Position numbers and translations under genes: made by a program. This document shows positions 1 through 8,624 of a DNA stretch of 64,000 nt, in pieces. Every line of letters begins with the position of its first letter. The first letter of the stretch is position 1. Below the pieces are notes generated by a model. That model worked only from the letters and a program-made list of their open reading frames with translations, did no database searches and was not told where the DNA came from. The stretch spans positions 1 to 64,000 of the forward strand of contig CAVXNC010000003.1 in the NCBI GenBank assembly GCA_963762865.1, written 5' to 3'. This DNA is from DATHAP01 sp963762865. GTDB lineage: Bacteria; Actinomycetota; Actinomycetes; JACCUZ01.

Positions 1-29
1 CGACCCTAGAGGTCGGCCCGGCGCGGGCC

Positions 30-947
30 CTAGACGTGCGAGACGCAACGGAAACCGATGTGGCTCATCCCTGTGTCGACAGCTTGGGCCCGTCGAGCCG
101 CCGGTCGGTAGCGAAGGCAGTAGCTGTCGGCGCAGAGATACGACCCACCCTTGATCACCTTTCGCGGGACCGGAAGGGCCGGCTGGCGCGGGTCGACGCT
201 CTCTTCCGAGGTGCCGCCGCGCGGATTCCGTGGCACGCAGCAGGGTGCGGCATCTGTGAACCGCTGCTGCTGGAACCAGTCCGAGGTCCACTCCCACACG
301 TTGCCTGCCATGTCGTACAACCCGTAGTCGTTGGCCGGGTAGGACCCGACTGGGCTTGTGGTGCCGTAGCCGAGCTCGGCCCGCCAGGGAAAATCCCCGT
401 GCCAATAGTTCGCGCGACGCTCGCCCGCGGACTCGGGCTGGTCGCCCCAGGTGTAGGTCCGGGCAGTGCCGCCCTGGGCCGCGTGCTCCCATTCGGCCTC
501 GGTCGGCAAGCTCAGCCCCGCCCATACGACGTAGGCCTCGGCATCCTCGTGGGCGACGTGGACCACTGGATGATCATCGCGGCCGTCCAGGTCCGAGCCG
601 GAGCCCTCCGGGTGTCGCCAGGAAGCCCCCGGAGTCCAGGCCCACCACTGGCTGAGGTGGCGGAGATCGACCGGGCCCGGCGTGCCGGTGAACACCATCG
701 ATCCGGGCTGCAGGTTCTCGGCAGGGGCTCCCGGGAAGTCGGCCGGGTCCAGCGGTCGCTCGGCCACGGTGCGGTAGCCGGTGGCATCGACGAAGGCGGC
801 GAAGTCCGCGTTGGTGACCTGGGTTGGTGACACCAGGACTGCTCCGACTTCGACGCCGCGCGCCGGCCGCTCCTCGGGGTAGTGCTCGTCAGAGCCCATC
901 TGGAATGTCCCGCCCGGGATGAGAACCAACGTCGGCGAGCCTCTCAC
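30..947 (-). CDS. formylglycine-generating enzyme (SUMF1/EgtB-type fold)
   Basis: This protein should oxidise the active-site cysteine of a type I sulfatase to Cα-formylglycine in the cytoplasm. From a GTG at 947 it is 305 residues. The FGE fold is recognisable from VLIPGGTFQMGS near the N-terminus, then LSLPTEAEWEHAA, DMAGNVWEWTSDWF and the C-terminal KGGSYLCADSYCLRYRPA. The two cysteines of LCADSYC are the redox/copper pair of aerobic FGEs. With this start they fall at 272 and 277, the same as my recollection of the Streptomyces coelicolor enzyme. The frame stays open to 1163, but that would overlap the sulfatase by about 140 nt. The GTG at 947 is preceded at N6 by CATGCT, a weak leaderless-type -10. 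The sulfatase lies 73 nt upstream on the same strand and is the obvious client. Confidence 0.88.
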   Translation of the reverse strand: MRGSPTLVLIPGGTFQMGSDEHYPEERPARGVEVGAVLVSPTQVTNADFAAFVDATGYRTVAERPLDPADFPGAPAENLQPGSMVFTGTPGPVDLRHLSQWWAWTPGASWRHPEGSGSDLDGRDDHPVVHVAHEDAEAYVVWAGLSLPTEAEWEHAAQGGTARTYTWGDQPESAGERRANYWHGDFPWRAELGYGTTSPVGSYPANDYGLYDMAGNVWEWTSDWFQQQRFTDAAPCCVPRNPRGGTSEESVDPRQPALPVPRKVIKGGSYLCADSYCLRYRPAARRAQAVDTGMSHIGFRCVSHV

Positions 948-1020
948 GTGGGCAGCATGCCTGAAACCGGTCGGCGCATGGCCGGGATCGGGCCACCCCG
1001 TCCCAGTGGCGCGTGTCCCG

Positions 1021-2523
1021 TCACGCGCTCGGCAGGCCGGCCTCGAGCTTGGCGAGCACCTGGTCGATGCCAAAGCTGGCCGGTTTCTGCCGCGGTGGGA
1101 AGAGCGCGAGCGACTGGGCCATCTGCGCCACGTATCCCTGCATCGGCACGCAGATCCACGCATGGTCTAGCACCCAGTCGTAGTAGGTGTTCGACGTGGT
1201 GTCGGCGCGCTCGTACGGGTCGGTGCGGAGGTTGAACATCTTCGGCACCCGCAACGGGACGAACGGATCCGCCCACACTGCCAGGGTGCCGACCGTGCGC
1301 TGCTCGAGGAAGACCAGCTTCCAGTTGTCAAACCGGACCGCGGTGACGTCGCCGTCGTCATTGACGTAGAAGAAGTGCTTGCGCGGGCTCTCGTCGGTCT
1401 CGCCGGTGAGGTATGGGAGCTGGTTGTGCCCGTCGAGGTGCACCCGGTAGGTCTCGCCGCCAAGGTCGGTGCCGGCCTCCAACTGGGCGGCGATGTCCGG
1501 CACGCCGGCTGCCGCCAGAAATGTCGGGAACCAGTCGTTGTGGCCGACGATGCCGTTCAGTACGGTCCCCGCATCGATGCGCTCGGGCCAGCGGACCATC
1601 GCTGGGACCCGGTAGGCGCCCTCCCAGTTGGTGTTCTTCTCCCCGCGGAAAGGCGTCATCCCGGCGTCCGGCCAGGAGTTCATGTGCGGCCCGTTGTCAG
1701 TGGAGTAGATGACGATCGTGTCCTCGGCGATGCCGAGCTCGTCGACCAGCCCGAGTAGGTCGCCGACCAGTGCATCGTGGTCGATCATCGTGTCGTGGTA
1801 GTCCGACTGCCACCGGCCGGCCTGGCCCTTGCTCTCAGGCTTCACGTGGGTGCGGAAGTGCATATGGGTGGCGTTGAACCACACGAAGAACGGCTGCTCG
1901 TCGGCCACCTTGTCCCGGATGAAGGTGGATGCTGCGACGGCGAACTCGTCGTCGACAGTCTCCATCCGTTTCTTGGTCAGCGGCCCGGTGTCCTCGATCC
2001 GCTGGGTCCCGTCGTCGTTGACCCATGAGTGGATGACGCCTCGCGGTCCGAACCGCTCGCGGAAGTTTGGGAAGTCCTCGGGCGTCGGGTAGTCGTCGAG
2101 CTCCGGCTCCTCCTCAGCGTTGAGGTGGTAGAGGTTGCCGAAGAACTCGTCGAACCCATGAGCGGTCGGCAGGTGCTCGTCGCGATCCCCGAGATGGTTC
2201 TTGCCGAACTGCCCGGTCGCGTATCCCTGTGCTCTCAGCGCGGTGGCGATGGTTGGGTCCTCCGGCTGCAACCCCAGGGTTGCCCCTGGCATACCGACCT
2301 TGGTGAGCCCAGTTCGTAGTGGGTTCTGACCGCAGATGAAGGCGGCCCGGCCCGCGGTGCAGCTCTGTTCACCGTAGTAGTCGGTGAATCGGGCGCCTTC
2401 CTCCGCGATGCGATCGATGTTCGGCGTTCGATAGCCCATCACCCCGTCGCTGTAGCAGCTCAGGTTCGAGATGCCGATGTCGTCACCCCAGATGACCAGA
2501 ATGTTCGGTCGGCCGTCAGGCAT
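1021..2523 (-). CDS. type I sulfatase (arylsulfatase family)
   Basis: Hydrolyses sulfate esters; the natural substrate cannot be read from sequence. The 500-residue protein has the alkaline-phosphatase-like sulfatase fold. It begins PNILVIWGDDIGISNL with the metal-binding Asp pair at 14-15, and carries the maturation motif SCTAGRAAF with the formylglycine cysteine at about residue 55. The motif is C-T-A-G-R rather than the commoner C-x-P-S-R. Further metal and sulfate ligands are visible in YSTDNGPHMNSWPDAG and in GEKNTNWEGAYRVPAMVRWP. No signal peptide is seen, so it is probably cytoplasmic. The ATG at 2523 has a GGAGG ribosome-binding site at a suitable distance. The gene is followed by the FGE gene, so the pair forms a self-contained sulfatase/activator unit. 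Confidence 0.92.
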   Translation of the reverse strand: MPDGRPNILVIWGDDIGISNLSCYSDGVMGYRTPNIDRIAEEGARFTDYYGEQSCTAGRAAFICGQNPLRTGLTKVGMPGATLGLQPEDPTIATALRAQGYATGQFGKNHLGDRDEHLPTAHGFDEFFGNLYHLNAEEEPELDDYPTPEDFPNFRERFGPRGVIHSWVNDDGTQRIEDTGPLTKKRMETVDDEFAVAASTFIRDKVADEQPFFVWFNATHMHFRTHVKPESKGQAGRWQSDYHDTMIDHDALVGDLLGLVDELGIAEDTIVIYSTDNGPHMNSWPDAGMTPFRGEKNTNWEGAYRVPAMVRWPERIDAGTVLNGIVGHNDWFPTFLAAAGVPDIAAQLEAGTDLGGETYRVHLDGHNQLPYLTGETDESPRKHFFYVNDDGDVTAVRFDNWKLVFLEQRTVGTLAVWADPFVPLRVPKMFNLRTDPYERADTTSNTYYDWVLDHAWICVPMQGYVAQMAQSLALFPPRQKPASFGIDQVLAKLEAGLPSA

Positions 2524-2700
2524 GATGTCCTCCGCTCAGCCGCTCCCGGTCCGCACGCTTCAGTGAACGGTCGGCCGCCAGGGCCGGGCATCACCCGTTC
2601 TGGATGAGGGATGGGCGCAGCTGGAACGAAGGCGAAGCCAGGTCGCAGAGGCGACGATTGATCACGTGAGTCGGCCGCGGTCGACCATGTCAGCTGCCTA

Positions 2701-3060
2701 TCACCGACAAACAGAATCCGAGCGCGGTAGCTGCGCCGGCGAGTTGCCCTCCGCGCTCGAGGCGAGGACGACGAGCAGCCAGAGCCTGCCGAGGCGTCGC
2801 CAGTTCCAGCCGCTTGCTGCGAGGTCGGCCGATGGTGCAATCGCTTGGGGGAAGTTCGAGATGAACACCGCGGCCACGAAGCTGAGGCTGATCGTGGCTC
2901 CGGTGCCGACCTGAACGCCGAGGATCGCGGATTCGGGTACGCCGTCAACGACGGAGCCGACGATGATGCCCATCGCGCCGCCGGCGCCCTGGGAGCCGAA
3001 GCGCCGTTCGACGAGTTGGTGGCTACCCGGAAGACGACGAGACCCGGACGGTCGGTAACC
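2701..3060 (-). pseudogene. remnant of a ZIP-family metal transporter
   Basis: The translated minus strand reads IIVGSVVDGVPESAILGV, then SLSFVAAVFISNFPQAIA and later a hydrophobic helix. This matches the late membrane segments of ZIP-type transporters, where a DG(I/V)PES motif and a SN(L/F)P motif recur. Only about 90-115 codons are open. There is no N-terminal half, and the C-terminal helix ends in unrelated sequence (EGNSPAQLPRSDSVCR). It therefore looks like a truncated relic. It occupies most of the otherwise gene-free 742-base stretch 2524-3265, whose remaining parts show no convincing coding signal. Confidence 0.55.
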
Positions 3061-3265
3061 GTCATCCCACGTGGGTGAGATCGGGCCGGGCCAAGGCAGT
3101 TCGTCATCCTCGAGTGACGGCGGTCATCGCGAATACGGCGGAATACCGAACCGCCGACCACCGCGGCGCTCGCACCGATGATCCAGGCGACCGAACCGCC
3201 CCCATCGGGGCCGCGCAGACGCCTCGATCACGCGTTGATCGCACTGGGACAGCAAGAGGCATCGC

Positions 3266-3952
3266 TCAGAGGTCGTGACCGACGACGTGCTGGCGCACCC
3301 AGGTGTGCATGGCGATCGCGGCGGCCGCGCCGGCGTTGATGGAACGGGTTGACCCGAACTGGGCGATCGAGCAGACCAGGTCGAGCCCGTCTCGTGCCTC
3401 GGCCGAGAGCCCCGGGCCCTCCTGCCCGAGCAGCAGGACGCAGGCACGGGGCAGACGCGTCTCCTCCAGGGGCACCGAGCCGGGGAGGTTGTCGATGCCG
3501 ACCACGGGCAGTCCCTCGCCCCCGGCCCACGCCAGCAACCCGGCGATGTCGTCGTGGTGCCGGACGTGCTGGTAGCGCTCGGTCACCATCGCACCGCGCC
3601 GGTTCCAGCGCCGCCGACCGACGACGTGCACCTCACGCACCAGGAAGGCGTTCGCGGTGCGAACCACCGAGCCGATGTTGAAGTCGTGCTGGAAGTTCTC
3701 GACGGCAACGTGCAGGTCGTGCCGCCGGGTGTCCAGGTCGGCGACCACCGCCTCGCGACGCCAGTAGCGGTAGCGATCGACCACGTTGCGCCGATCCCCG
3801 TGCTCGAGCAGCTCGGGGTCGTAGCGCGGGTCGTCCGGCCAGGCACCCGGCCACGGCCCGACACCCACCTCGTCACCGACGGGTGCCGCGTCGCCCACGA
3901 CGTCGCGTTCGCCGTCGCCGTCGGCACCGTTCACGTCACCGTCGGCTGCCAC
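3266..3952 (-). CDS. SpoU/TrmH-family RNA 2'-O-methyltransferase
   Basis: A SAM-dependent RNA ribose methyltransferase of the SPOUT class; the target nucleotide (tRNA or rRNA) is not determined. The SpoU motifs are clear: VAVENFQHDFNIGSVVRTAN near residue 87 (motif 1), VLLLGQEGPGLSAEA (motif 2) and FGSTRSINAGAAAAIAMHTW (motif 3), the last two forming the trefoil-knot SAM site. At 228 residues it has an acidic N-terminal tail of about 45 residues before the domain. The GTG start at 3952 follows a TAGGCT box by exactly six nucleotides, implying a leaderless mRNA. It is divergent from the DedA gene with only 22 bp between the two start codons. Confidence 0.9.
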   Translation of the reverse strand: MAADGDVNGADGDGERDVVGDAAPVGDEVGVGPWPGAWPDDPRYDPELLEHGDRRNVVDRYRYWRREAVVADLDTRRHDLHVAVENFQHDFNIGSVVRTANAFLVREVHVVGRRRWNRRGAMVTERYQHVRHHDDIAGLLAWAGGEGLPVVGIDNLPGSVPLEETRLPRACVLLLGQEGPGLSAEARDGLDLVCSIAQFGSTRSINAGAAAAIAMHTWVRQHVVGHDL

Positions 3953-3958
3953 CCACGC

Positions 3959-3968
3959 AGCCTAGAGT
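3959..3968. promoter_or_regulatory. overlapping divergent leaderless promoters
   Basis: The bases AGCCTAGAGT contain a minus-strand -10 box TAGGCT (complement of 3959-3964) and a plus-strand -10 box TAGAGT (3963-3968) that share the central TA. Each is followed after six nucleotides by a GTG start codon: 3952 on the minus strand and 3975 on the plus strand. The whole intergenic space is 22 bp, so no room exists for ribosome-binding sites. Confidence 0.7.
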
Positions 3969-3974
3969 TGCGCG

Positions 3975-4592
3975 GTGCCGCCCGACCTCTCCCCGGACCT
4001 CGGGACGCTGACGGCCGGTGCGGTCTATGCGGTGGTGCTCGGCTTCGTCTTCGTCGAGTCCGGGCTGCTCGTCGGCTTCTTCCTGCCCGGCGACTCGATC
4101 CTGTTCGCGGCCGGGCTCGTCAGCGCCGAGCCGTCCTCCGGCGTCGACCTCGGCTGGCTGGTGGCCGGCGCCTTCACCGCCGCGGTCCTGGGCGACTCCG
4201 TGGGCTACCTGACCGGGTCGCGGCTCGGTCGGGCCTGGCTCGAGCGACGCATCGACAGCGGACGGCTGGACCCGCAGCACCTCCGGCGGGCCGAGGCGTT
4301 CTACCAGCGCTTCGGTTGGTGGGCCGTCGTCATCGCCCGGTGGATCCCGTGGGTGCGGACGTTCACGCCGGTGCTCGCCGGCACCAGCCGGATGGGCTAC
4401 GCGCGGTTCTTCTCGGCCAACGTGGTCGGCGCCTTCGCGTGGGCCGTCGGCCTTCCCGTCCTGGGGCACTACGCCGCGGCCGACCCGGGGCTGCGCTACG
4501 CGTCGTACGCCGTCGCTGGTGTCTTCGTCGCCGCCTCGGCGGTGCTGGGTGTCGCGGCCTGGGTCCGCCGTCGGCGCGCTCCTGCGCGATAG
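3975..4592 (+). CDS. DedA/VTT-family membrane protein
   Basis: A 205-residue integral membrane protein of the DedA (SNARE-associated, VTT) family, members of which act in undecaprenyl-phosphate or phospholipid flipping and membrane homeostasis. Family marks are FVFVESGLLVGFFLPGDSIL near the N-terminus, GDSVGYLTGSRLG, and the FYQRFGWWAVVIARWIPWVR region, where the Arg and Pro are conserved. It is expressed as a leaderless mRNA to judge from TAGAGT six bases before its GTG. Its TAG stop forms the first bases of the next gene's -10 box. A second DedA paralogue lies 0.5 kb downstream. Confidence 0.9.
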   Translation: MPPDLSPDLGTLTAGAVYAVVLGFVFVESGLLVGFFLPGDSILFAAGLVSAEPSSGVDLGWLVAGAFTAAVLGDSVGYLTGSRLGRAWLERRIDSGRLDPQHLRRAEAFYQRFGWWAVVIARWIPWVRTFTPVLAGTSRMGYARFFSANVVGAFAWAVGLPVLGHYAAADPGLRYASYAVAGVFVAASAVLGVAAWVRRRRAPAR

Positions 4593-4595
4593 CGT
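4590..4595 (+). promoter_or_regulatory. leaderless -10 box overlapping the dedA stop codon
   Basis: TAGCGT lies six bases before the GTG at 4602. Its first three bases are the TAG stop codon of the upstream DedA gene, so the downstream gene can be transcribed and translated independently from within the operon. Confidence 0.55.
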
Positions 4596-4601
4596 CCGGA
4601 C

Positions 4602-5093
4602 GTGGGCCGTCACACCCAGCCGGGCACGGGGACGCCAGAACCGGACACCGGCTTCTGGATGCGGCTCGTGGCCGGCGCGGTCGTGGTCCTGCTCGTCGGC
4701 GGGTGGTGGCTGGTCTTCCGCGACGACGACCCGGTGCGCACCGCGAACCCCGGCGGGTCGGGCGGCAGCAGCGGACCGTCATCGACATCCGCGTCGAGCA
4801 GCCCGACACCTGCGACCACCTCGGCCAGCCCGTCGCCGTCGCCCTCCTCGACGAAACGGCCGCCGACGCTGCAGTTCGTGGTGAAGCGCAAGAGCTACAT
4901 CACCGTCCGGGTGCCGGGAGGGGTCACCCTGGTGTCGCGACTCTTCACGCCCGGAAGCCGGCGCAGCTTCGACAACAAGGTGCTCGAGGTCGTCAACGGC
5001 CGGCCCACCGCGGTCACCTTCACGGTCAACGGCAAGCCGCACAAGCCGGGCCCCGCGGACCAGCCCGAGACCTTCACCGTCCGGCGGCGCTGA
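4602..5093 (+). CDS. membrane-anchored hypothetical protein with Ser/Thr/Pro linker
   Basis: Function not recognised. The 163-residue protein has a short N-terminal cytoplasmic part, one transmembrane helix (about residues 23-41, LVAGAVVVLLVGGWWLVF), and a low-complexity Ser/Thr/Pro/Ala-rich linker of about 40 residues. An extracytoplasmic beta-type domain of about 75 residues follows, beginning TLQFVVKRKSYITVRV. The linker suggests an exported domain held away from the membrane. The GTG at 4602 is preceded at N6 by TAGCGT. It sits between two DedA genes, so a role in envelope maintenance is a guess from position only. Confidence 0.75.
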   Translation: MGRHTQPGTGTPEPDTGFWMRLVAGAVVVLLVGGWWLVFRDDDPVRTANPGGSGGSSGPSSTSASSSPTPATTSASPSPSPSSTKRPPTLQFVVKRKSYITVRVPGGVTLVSRLFTPGSRRSFDNKVLEVVNGRPTAVTFTVNGKPHKPGPADQPETFTVRRR

Positions 5094-5115
5094 CGCCCCC
5101 GGTTAGCCTTCTCCG

Positions 5116-5805
5116 GTGCCTGTCACCGCGCTCGGCCCGTCCTGGCTCGACCCGAACAACCTGGTCGACACCTTCGGGCTGCTCGGCATCCTGGTCGTCG
5201 TCTTCGCGGAGTGCGGCCTGCTGATCGGCTTCTTCCTGCCCGGCGACTCGCTGCTCTTCACCGCCGGGCTGCTGGTGAAGCAAGGCGCCATGAGCCAGCC
5301 CATCTGGCTGGTCTGCTTGCTCATCACGATCGCCGCGATCGCCGGCAACCAGGTCGGATACATGATCGGACGCAAGGCCGGTCCCGCCATCTTCAGCCGT
5401 CCTGAGTCGCGGTTCTTCAAGCAGGAGCACGTCGACAAGTCCTACGCCTTCTTCGACAAGTACGGCGCCCGGGCGATCGTCCTGGCCCGCTTCGTGCCGA
5501 TCGTGCGCACCTTCATCACCGTCACGGCCGGCGTCGGGCGGATGCACTACCGCACCTACCTGATCTACACAGTCATCGGCGGAGTGCTCTGGGGCACTGG
5601 GGTGACGATGCTCGGCTACGCACTCGGCGGGGTCGACTTCGTCGCCGACCACATCGAGCTGATCCTGCTCGGCATCGTCGCGGTCTCGGTCATCCCGGTG
5701 GGGTTCGAGCTGATGCGCGCCCGGTCCCGGTCTCGCGACGAGCGCTACGACGAGGCCGCCGAACGCGAGCGGGTCGAGCAGGAGCGGCTCAACCCGGACG
5801 CCTGA
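5116..5805 (+). CDS. DedA/VTT-family membrane protein
   Basis: Second DedA paralogue, 229 residues. It carries VVVFAECGLLIGFFLPGDSL, an Asn-Gln-Val-Gly-Tyr segment (AGNQVGYMIGRKAG) and the reentrant ARFVPIVRTFITVTAGVGRM motif with the conserved Arg and Pro residues of this family. The C-terminus is a charged cytoplasmic tail (about residues 195-229) rich in Arg and Glu. TAGCCT ends six bases before the GTG at 5116, again a leaderless arrangement. The two DedA genes flanking a membrane-anchored protein suggest a small envelope-related cluster. Confidence 0.9.
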   Translation: MPVTALGPSWLDPNNLVDTFGLLGILVVVFAECGLLIGFFLPGDSLLFTAGLLVKQGAMSQPIWLVCLLITIAAIAGNQVGYMIGRKAGPAIFSRPESRFFKQEHVDKSYAFFDKYGARAIVLARFVPIVRTFITVTAGVGRMHYRTYLIYTVIGGVLWGTGVTMLGYALGGVDFVADHIELILLGIVAVSVIPVGFELMRARSRSRDERYDEAAERERVEQERLNPDA

Positions 5806-5820
5806 CCCGGTCCTGAGTGA

Positions 5821-7125
5821 TCATTCCGACCGCTGCGCCGGAGCCTTGCGGCTGATCTCGTAGTGGAGGACGAGGAACGCGAAGCCGAAGACCCAGAAGG
5901 CGTGCTCCGCGCGAAGTGCGCCGTCACGGACGTAGACGTCGAGCTGCTCGTCGAACCCAGGGACGCTGAGCGCGGTCAGTTCGGCCGACTCCGGATCGAT
6001 GTAGGTCAGGTAGTGGCCGGGCTGGTCGAGCTCGCTCCGGCTGGTGAGGACCAGGCCGCCTCCGGGGCGGGCGCGCGGGGAGAGGGTGGCCGTGAAGCTC
6101 GCCTGGGGCAGCGGGAAGCCGACGCTCACATAGCCGCGGCCGTGTCGCCGGTAGGTCGTGTAGATGCCGACGTAGATCGGCTCGTCGTTGTCGGCGAACG
6201 ACCGGATCCAGCCGCGAACCGATGCCGCGCCGGCCGTGTCGTCCGGGTCCGGGTCGATCATGTCGATGCGGCTGCGGACGCCGCGGAGTGCCTCTCGCTG
6301 GTTCATCGGGACGCTGGCTTGACCCAGCGGTCGGGCGACCAAGGTGCGGTAGAGCAGGTATCCGGGGCGTACCCAGAGCCGCCACTCCGGCACGATGTCC
6401 AGGCTGAACCGAGTGGTGTGCTCGTAGAACTCCCGGACCAGGGGATCGACTCTCGACGGGTCGAGCTCCGGGCCGACAAGCTCGTCCAGTGAGGCGAGGA
6501 TCCCGGTGTCTGCGACGTCGGCCCGGTAGGTGCCGCCGATCGCCGCGGCCAGGTCCTGGACGTAGCCGGTGCCGACGTAGCGAGTGCGGGAAGCTCGGGG
6601 CACGACGAAGGGCAGCTCGGCTGCATCCACGCGCTCGGCGAGCAGGCTGACCTGGGCGTCCCGGAAGACAGCCGCCGACAGCACCCGGAACGCCAGCACG
6701 GTGCTGGCTGCGACGACCGAGCCCGGCGCCCCGCGCCTGGTGAGCGACTGACCCACGGCGAGCCCTACCAATGGCCCGAGCACCACCTTCTGCGGCCGGA
6801 TGCCGAGCAGCCCCGCGACCGCACCGGTCGTGACGCCGACGGCGCGTGGGCCGGCGCCGGCCACGCGACCGACTGACCAGCCGGCAGGCGCCGCCAGCGC
6901 CGCACTGGTGACGATCCGGGCCCACAGGGCGGGGATCTCGTTCGGGCGCTGCCGGGCACGGGCAACAGCGTCGGCGACTGCAAGGGCGACGGCGCCAGCA
7001 GCAGCGCCGGCCGCGGCCTGCCGCGCGCCGCGGTGGCTCCTCAGCGTCAGGCCGGCAAGGCCACCGATGGCCGCGGCGAAGGCAGCGGCACCGGGCCGGC
7101 TGGTCGCCGGTGGCTTCCGCTCCAC
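5821..7125 (-). CDS. conserved hypothetical membrane protein
   Basis: Product not recognised beyond a general resemblance to uncharacterised actinobacterial membrane proteins. The 434-residue product starts with an Ala/Gly-rich hydrophobic region of about 160 residues that could form several membrane helices. A soluble domain of about 250 residues follows, containing VPEWRLWVRPGYLLYRTLVA and SVGFPLPQASFTATLSPRA. A final hydrophobic helix (AFWVFGFAFLVLHYEI) lies near the C-terminus. The GTG at 7125 lies six bases after TACGTT, a leaderless arrangement. It converges on the upstream DedA gene, leaving 15 bp between stops. Confidence 0.7.
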   Translation of the reverse strand: MERKPPATSRPGAAAFAAAIGGLAGLTLRSHRGARQAAAGAAAGAVALAVADAVARARQRPNEIPALWARIVTSAALAAPAGWSVGRVAGAGPRAVGVTTGAVAGLLGIRPQKVVLGPLVGLAVGQSLTRRGAPGSVVAASTVLAFRVLSAAVFRDAQVSLLAERVDAAELPFVVPRASRTRYVGTGYVQDLAAAIGGTYRADVADTGILASLDELVGPELDPSRVDPLVREFYEHTTRFSLDIVPEWRLWVRPGYLLYRTLVARPLGQASVPMNQREALRGVRSRIDMIDPDPDDTAGAASVRGWIRSFADNDEPIYVGIYTTYRRHGRGYVSVGFPLPQASFTATLSPRARPGGGLVLTSRSELDQPGHYLTYIDPESAELTALSVPGFDEQLDVYVRDGALRAEHAFWVFGFAFLVLHYEISRKAPAQRSE

Positions 7126-7186
7126 GATCGCAACGTACCCGCAGCCGGCGTGTCCCCCGACCGCCCCGCATAGCCCGGGTCAGGTG

Positions 7187-8599
7187 TCAGCGCAGCAGGA
7201 ACGAGCGCAGCGCCTCCCGGCCGCGCCCACCCTGGCGGACGACCGAGTGGCCGGCGCCCTCGACGACCACGAGCTGGCCGGACGGCGCCAACTGTGCCTC
7301 GCGCTGCGCCCACTCCAGCGGCGTCGACAGGTCGTGGGTCCCCGCGAGAAGCAGCGTCGGTACGTCCGGAAGCCGGCCGCGGCGGTCCAGCGGTGCGTCG
7401 GGCACCGGTGCCCAGGGCAGGCACTGCCGGACGAAGCCGTTGCCAGAGGCGGTCCGGGCGTCGAACGGCACCAGATCGGGCTCCGGCACGGCCGCCACCG
7501 CCTCCTGGACCGCCGCGTCCCGTCCGTCGAGCGGCGCCGCTGACGTCCCCCACGGGAAGGTCCAGTCCGAGCAGAGGGCACTGGCGTGCAGCCCCTGGCT
7601 GAGCTCGTCGGCCGGGCCCTGGAAGCCCTCGCGGTAGCCGCGCACCGTCTCGTCCAGGTCGCCGGTCGACCCGAGAGCCGCGGAGTGCAGCGCGCTCAGC
7701 AGGGACTCGAACGTCGGATCGACGACGCTGACCATCGTGACGAGGTCGAGCAGGGTTGCGCCGTCGTACCCATCGGCGACGACGCGGGCAAGGTCCTGCA
7801 CCGGGTCACCTGGGCAACCGACCGCCGCACACGCGGCCGGCAGCACCCGGCGCGCAGCCCCGAAGACGTCGACGGCGAGCGGGTCGATCCCGGTGTGCGG
7901 GACCACGGAGTCGAGCACGAGAGCCGCAGTGCGCTCCGGATGGAGCAGCGCGTACTGCTCGGCGACGAAGGTGCCGTAGGACGTCCCGTAGATCGTCATC
8001 CGGTCGGCCCCGAGGGTGCTGCGCAGCTGGTCGAGGTCGGCCACGACGTCGTCGGTCGAGTAGAGCTCGCGATCGGGGCCGAGGCGCCGCGCGCAGTCCC
8101 GCACCGCTGTCGCGGTGGGCGGCGTCAGGTCCGAGAAGCCCATCGCGCGCTGAAGCGGCGGGCAGTCCAGGGCGGTCTGCCCGGTGCCGCGCTGGTCGAG
8201 CACCACGATGCGGTAGGCGCGCGCCGCGTCCGGCCCCACCAACTCCACGATCCGGTCCTTGAGCGCGACACCTGCCTGGCCGGGCCCTCCCGCGAGGACC
8301 AGCAGGACGCCGCGCGGTGCGTCGGCCCGACCACGGACGCCGACCGGCAGCCGAAGGGTGTCCTGCCCGCCGGCCCGGTCCAGGGGCACCTCGAGGACGC
8401 TGCAGACGAAGCCATGGCCGCAGGGCGCTCCCTCGTCGAGGGCCGGGACGGAGGTCGAGGAGCGCGCCCCACCCGACGAGGGACGCGGGTCGGCTCCACC
8501 TCGGTCGCTGCCGCTTCCGCTGTCGCCGCCGGTGCACGAGGCCAAGACTGCGACCGCCAGCACCCCCGCGCCGAGGGCCAGACGCAGATCGCTGGGCAT
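7187..8599 (-). CDS. secreted alpha/beta-hydrolase, TAP-like (tripeptidyl aminopeptidase family)
   Basis: Likely an exported serine aminopeptidase or esterase. The chosen ATG at 8599 gives 470 residues starting with a lipoprotein-type signal: a basic n-region, a hydrophobic core and LASCTGG, so it is probably lipid-anchored at Cys21. The alpha/beta-hydrolase core has the oxyanion strand VLLVLAGGPGQAG, the nucleophile elbow MTIYGTSYGTFVAEQY, and a C-terminal TAP-like region with LLLAGTHDLSTPLEWA (acid) and GAGHSVV (His). The frame remains open to 8716, but that would overlap lemA; the ATG at 8599 leaves a 25-bp gap. It is probably cotranscribed with lemA. Confidence 0.88.
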   Translation of the reverse strand: MPSDLRLALGAGVLAVAVLASCTGGDSGSGSDRGGADPRPSSGGARSSTSVPALDEGAPCGHGFVCSVLEVPLDRAGGQDTLRLPVGVRGRADAPRGVLLVLAGGPGQAGVALKDRIVELVGPDAARAYRIVVLDQRGTGQTALDCPPLQRAMGFSDLTPPTATAVRDCARRLGPDRELYSTDDVVADLDQLRSTLGADRMTIYGTSYGTFVAEQYALLHPERTAALVLDSVVPHTGIDPLAVDVFGAARRVLPAACAAVGCPGDPVQDLARVVADGYDGATLLDLVTMVSVVDPTFESLLSALHSAALGSTGDLDETVRGYREGFQGPADELSQGLHASALCSDWTFPWGTSAAPLDGRDAAVQEAVAAVPEPDLVPFDARTASGNGFVRQCLPWAPVPDAPLDRRGRLPDVPTLLLAGTHDLSTPLEWAQREAQLAPSGQLVVVEGAGHSVVRQGGRGREALRSFLLR

Positions 8600-8624
8600 G
8601 AGCCCTCTCTCTGCGCCGGCCGGG

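Noticed and set aside
3070..3230. Small minus-strand frame with a hydrophobic run (SVAWIIGASAAVVGGSVF)
   Set aside because: No start with ribosome-binding site or leaderless box, an in-frame stop just upstream and no family resemblance.
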